Source: Bacillota bacterium (lineage in GTDB: Bacteria > Bacillota > Clostridia > Peptostreptococcales > Anaerovoracaceae). Taken from it: a stretch of DNA of 7,451 bases. The notes beneath the pieces are model-generated. The model ran no database searches. It had not been told where the DNA came from and saw only the letters and a program-made list of their open reading frames with translations. The translations under genes were made by a program, and so were the position numbers. The stretch is taken from the NCBI GenBank assembly GCA_017534025.1, contig JAFWDF010000114.1, forward strand, positions 1-7,451, written 5' to 3'. This document shows, in pieces, positions 6,572-7,451 of this stretch (the first letter of the stretch is position 1; the number at the start of each line of letters is the position of its first letter).

Positions 6572-7451
6572 CTACAGATCCTTTACCGATTCTTTCAGTT
6601 TCTCCAATACCCGGATGGCACCGGACGGCGTCAGATTCATCAGATCCAAAGACCGGATCAGTTCCACAGCCGGATGATCCCGGAACTGAATAAACGTCAT
6701 CTGTTCCTCTTCCGCCTGATCCGGCTCTTCAGTACGAGTCGTCCCGGCACTGTCCGCCGGTACGTCCTGCAGGCCGTCCGGGAACCCGTCACTGCGAAAT
6801 GCCTGCTGCTCGAGACGGGCAAGCACTCGGTCCGCTTCGTTCAGGACTTCTCCCGGTACCCCCGCAATCTTCGCCACATGAATACCGTAGCTCCGGCTGG
6901 CTCCGCCTTCCTCAATCTTATGAAGGAACACCACCTCCCCGTCGGACTCGGAGACGGCGACGTTCAGGTTCTTCAAACCTTCAACCCGTCCCTCCAGATC
7001 CGTCAGTTCATGGTAATGCGTCGCAAAAAGAGTGCGCACGCGCCGCTGCTGCCGGCACAGATAATGTACTACTGCCCAGGCGATGGACAGCCCGTCATAG
7101 GTGCTGGTGCCTCTGCCTATTTCATCGAGTATCACCAGGCTCTTTCCGGTGGCGGCATTTAAGATGCACGCCAGTTCACTCATTTCCACAAAAAATGTAC
7201 TCTGCCCTCTGGCAAGGTTGTCCGACGCGCCGATTCTGGTGAAAATCCGGTCTACCACACCGATCCGCGCCGCTGCTGCAGGCACGAAGCATCCGATCTG
7301 CGCCATCAGAACAATCAGCGCGGTCTGCCTCATATAGGTAGACTTACCGGACATATTCGGCCCGGTGATGAGCAGCATGCAGTGATCCTCCCGGTCCAGC
7401 CGGAGATCATTCGCTATGAACCGATGCTCATCCATGCTCTGTTCAATGACC
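6572..7451 (-). CDS. mutS: DNA mismatch repair protein MutS, C-terminal part (cut by window edge)
   Basis: The frame is open to the right edge and supplies the last 292 residues of a protein usually about 850-900 long; the mismatch-binding, connector and lever domains lie outside the window. In window numbering the fragment begins VIEQSMDEHRFIANDL and contains the ABC-type ATPase: Walker A GPNMSGKST (30-38), the signature region ARGQSTFFVEMSE (80-92), Walker B SLVILDEIGRGTSTYDG (104-120) and the H-loop FATHYHEL (142-149). A helix-turn-helix dimerisation segment (YGIHVAKIAGVPGEVLNEA) follows. A low-complexity acidic linker (about 218-249) leads to QMTFIQF (250-256), a likely sliding-clamp contact, and a small terminal helical domain ending ESVKDL. 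Together with mutL, whose start is 2 nt away, it forms a classical mutSL pair. MutS2 is ruled out by the MutS1-type motif wording, the absence of a Smr tail and the mutL neighbour. Confidence 0.96.
   Translation of the reverse strand, partial: VIEQSMDEHRFIANDLRLDREDHCMLLITGPNMSGKSTYMRQTALIVLMAQIGCFVPAAAARIGVVDRIFTRIGASDNLARGQSTFFVEMSELACILNAATGKSLVILDEIGRGTSTYDGLSIAWAVVHYLCRQQRRVRTLFATHYHELTDLEGRVEGLKNLNVAVSESDGEVVFLHKIEEGGASRSYGIHVAKIAGVPGEVLNEADRVLARLEQQAFRSDGFPDGLQDVPADSAGTTRTEEPDQAEEEQMTFIQFRDHPAVELIRSLDLMNLTPSGAIRVLEKLKESVKDL
6579..6584 (-). promoter_or_regulatory. mutL ribosome binding site embedded in the mutS 3' end
   Basis: AAAGGA on the minus strand, 9 nt from the mutL ATG, overlaps the last codons of mutS. 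The mutS stop TAG (6574-6572) sits between this site and the mutL start, a layout typical of translational coupling. Confidence 0.6.

Noticed and set aside
1..7451. CRISPR array, tRNA, rRNA, riboswitch or tandem repeats
   Set aside because: Almost the whole window is accounted for by seven genes, and no periodic repeat or RNA-gene signature was seen in the short gaps.

Overview
The window reads as a compact chromosomal block of a Gram-positive anaerobe, most likely class Clostridia (a Lachnospiraceae-like member is my best guess). This rests on protein character: an endonuclease-type MutL, a MutS with a clamp-binding tail, a clostridial-type NhaC antiporter, the PLP-dependent 'methionine gamma-lyase/aluminium resistance' family, and a XerS-like recombinase. 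The DNA is moderately GC-rich by eye. All seven genes lie on the minus strand, so transcription runs from right to left. Genus-level identity cannot be fixed from the sequence.

In transcription order the layout is: (1) the 3' part of mutS, cut by the right edge; (2) mutL, starting 2 nt after the mutS stop; (3) miaA, 52 nt further on; (4) a tyrosine recombinase, starting 2 nt after miaA; (5) a methionine gamma-lyase-family PLP enzyme, 20 nt further; (6) a TVP38/TMEM64 (VTT-domain) membrane protein, 63 nt further; (7) after a 103-nt gap with an imperfect hairpin, the 5' part of an NhaC-family Na+/H+ antiporter, cut by the left edge. Genes 1-5 look like one operon, gene 6 probably belongs to it, and gene 7 may be a separate unit.

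Functionally, MutS and MutL form the core of MutH-less mismatch repair. MutL carries its own metal-dependent nuclease motifs, and both proteins have candidate sliding-clamp docking motifs. MiaA prenylates A37 of UNN-reading tRNAs. The recombinase resembles XerS-type enzymes and sits where hfq follows miaA in many bacteria. The remaining genes are a PLP enzyme of unsettled function and two membrane proteins.

I saw no RNA gene, CRISPR array, insertion sequence, broken gene or prophage remnant. No intergenic stretch exceeds about 105 bases. This is essentially a conserved housekeeping region. The points most worth a second look are the recombinase (identity, placement and variant active-site surroundings) and a two-codon ORF that overlaps the start of the TVP38-family gene.
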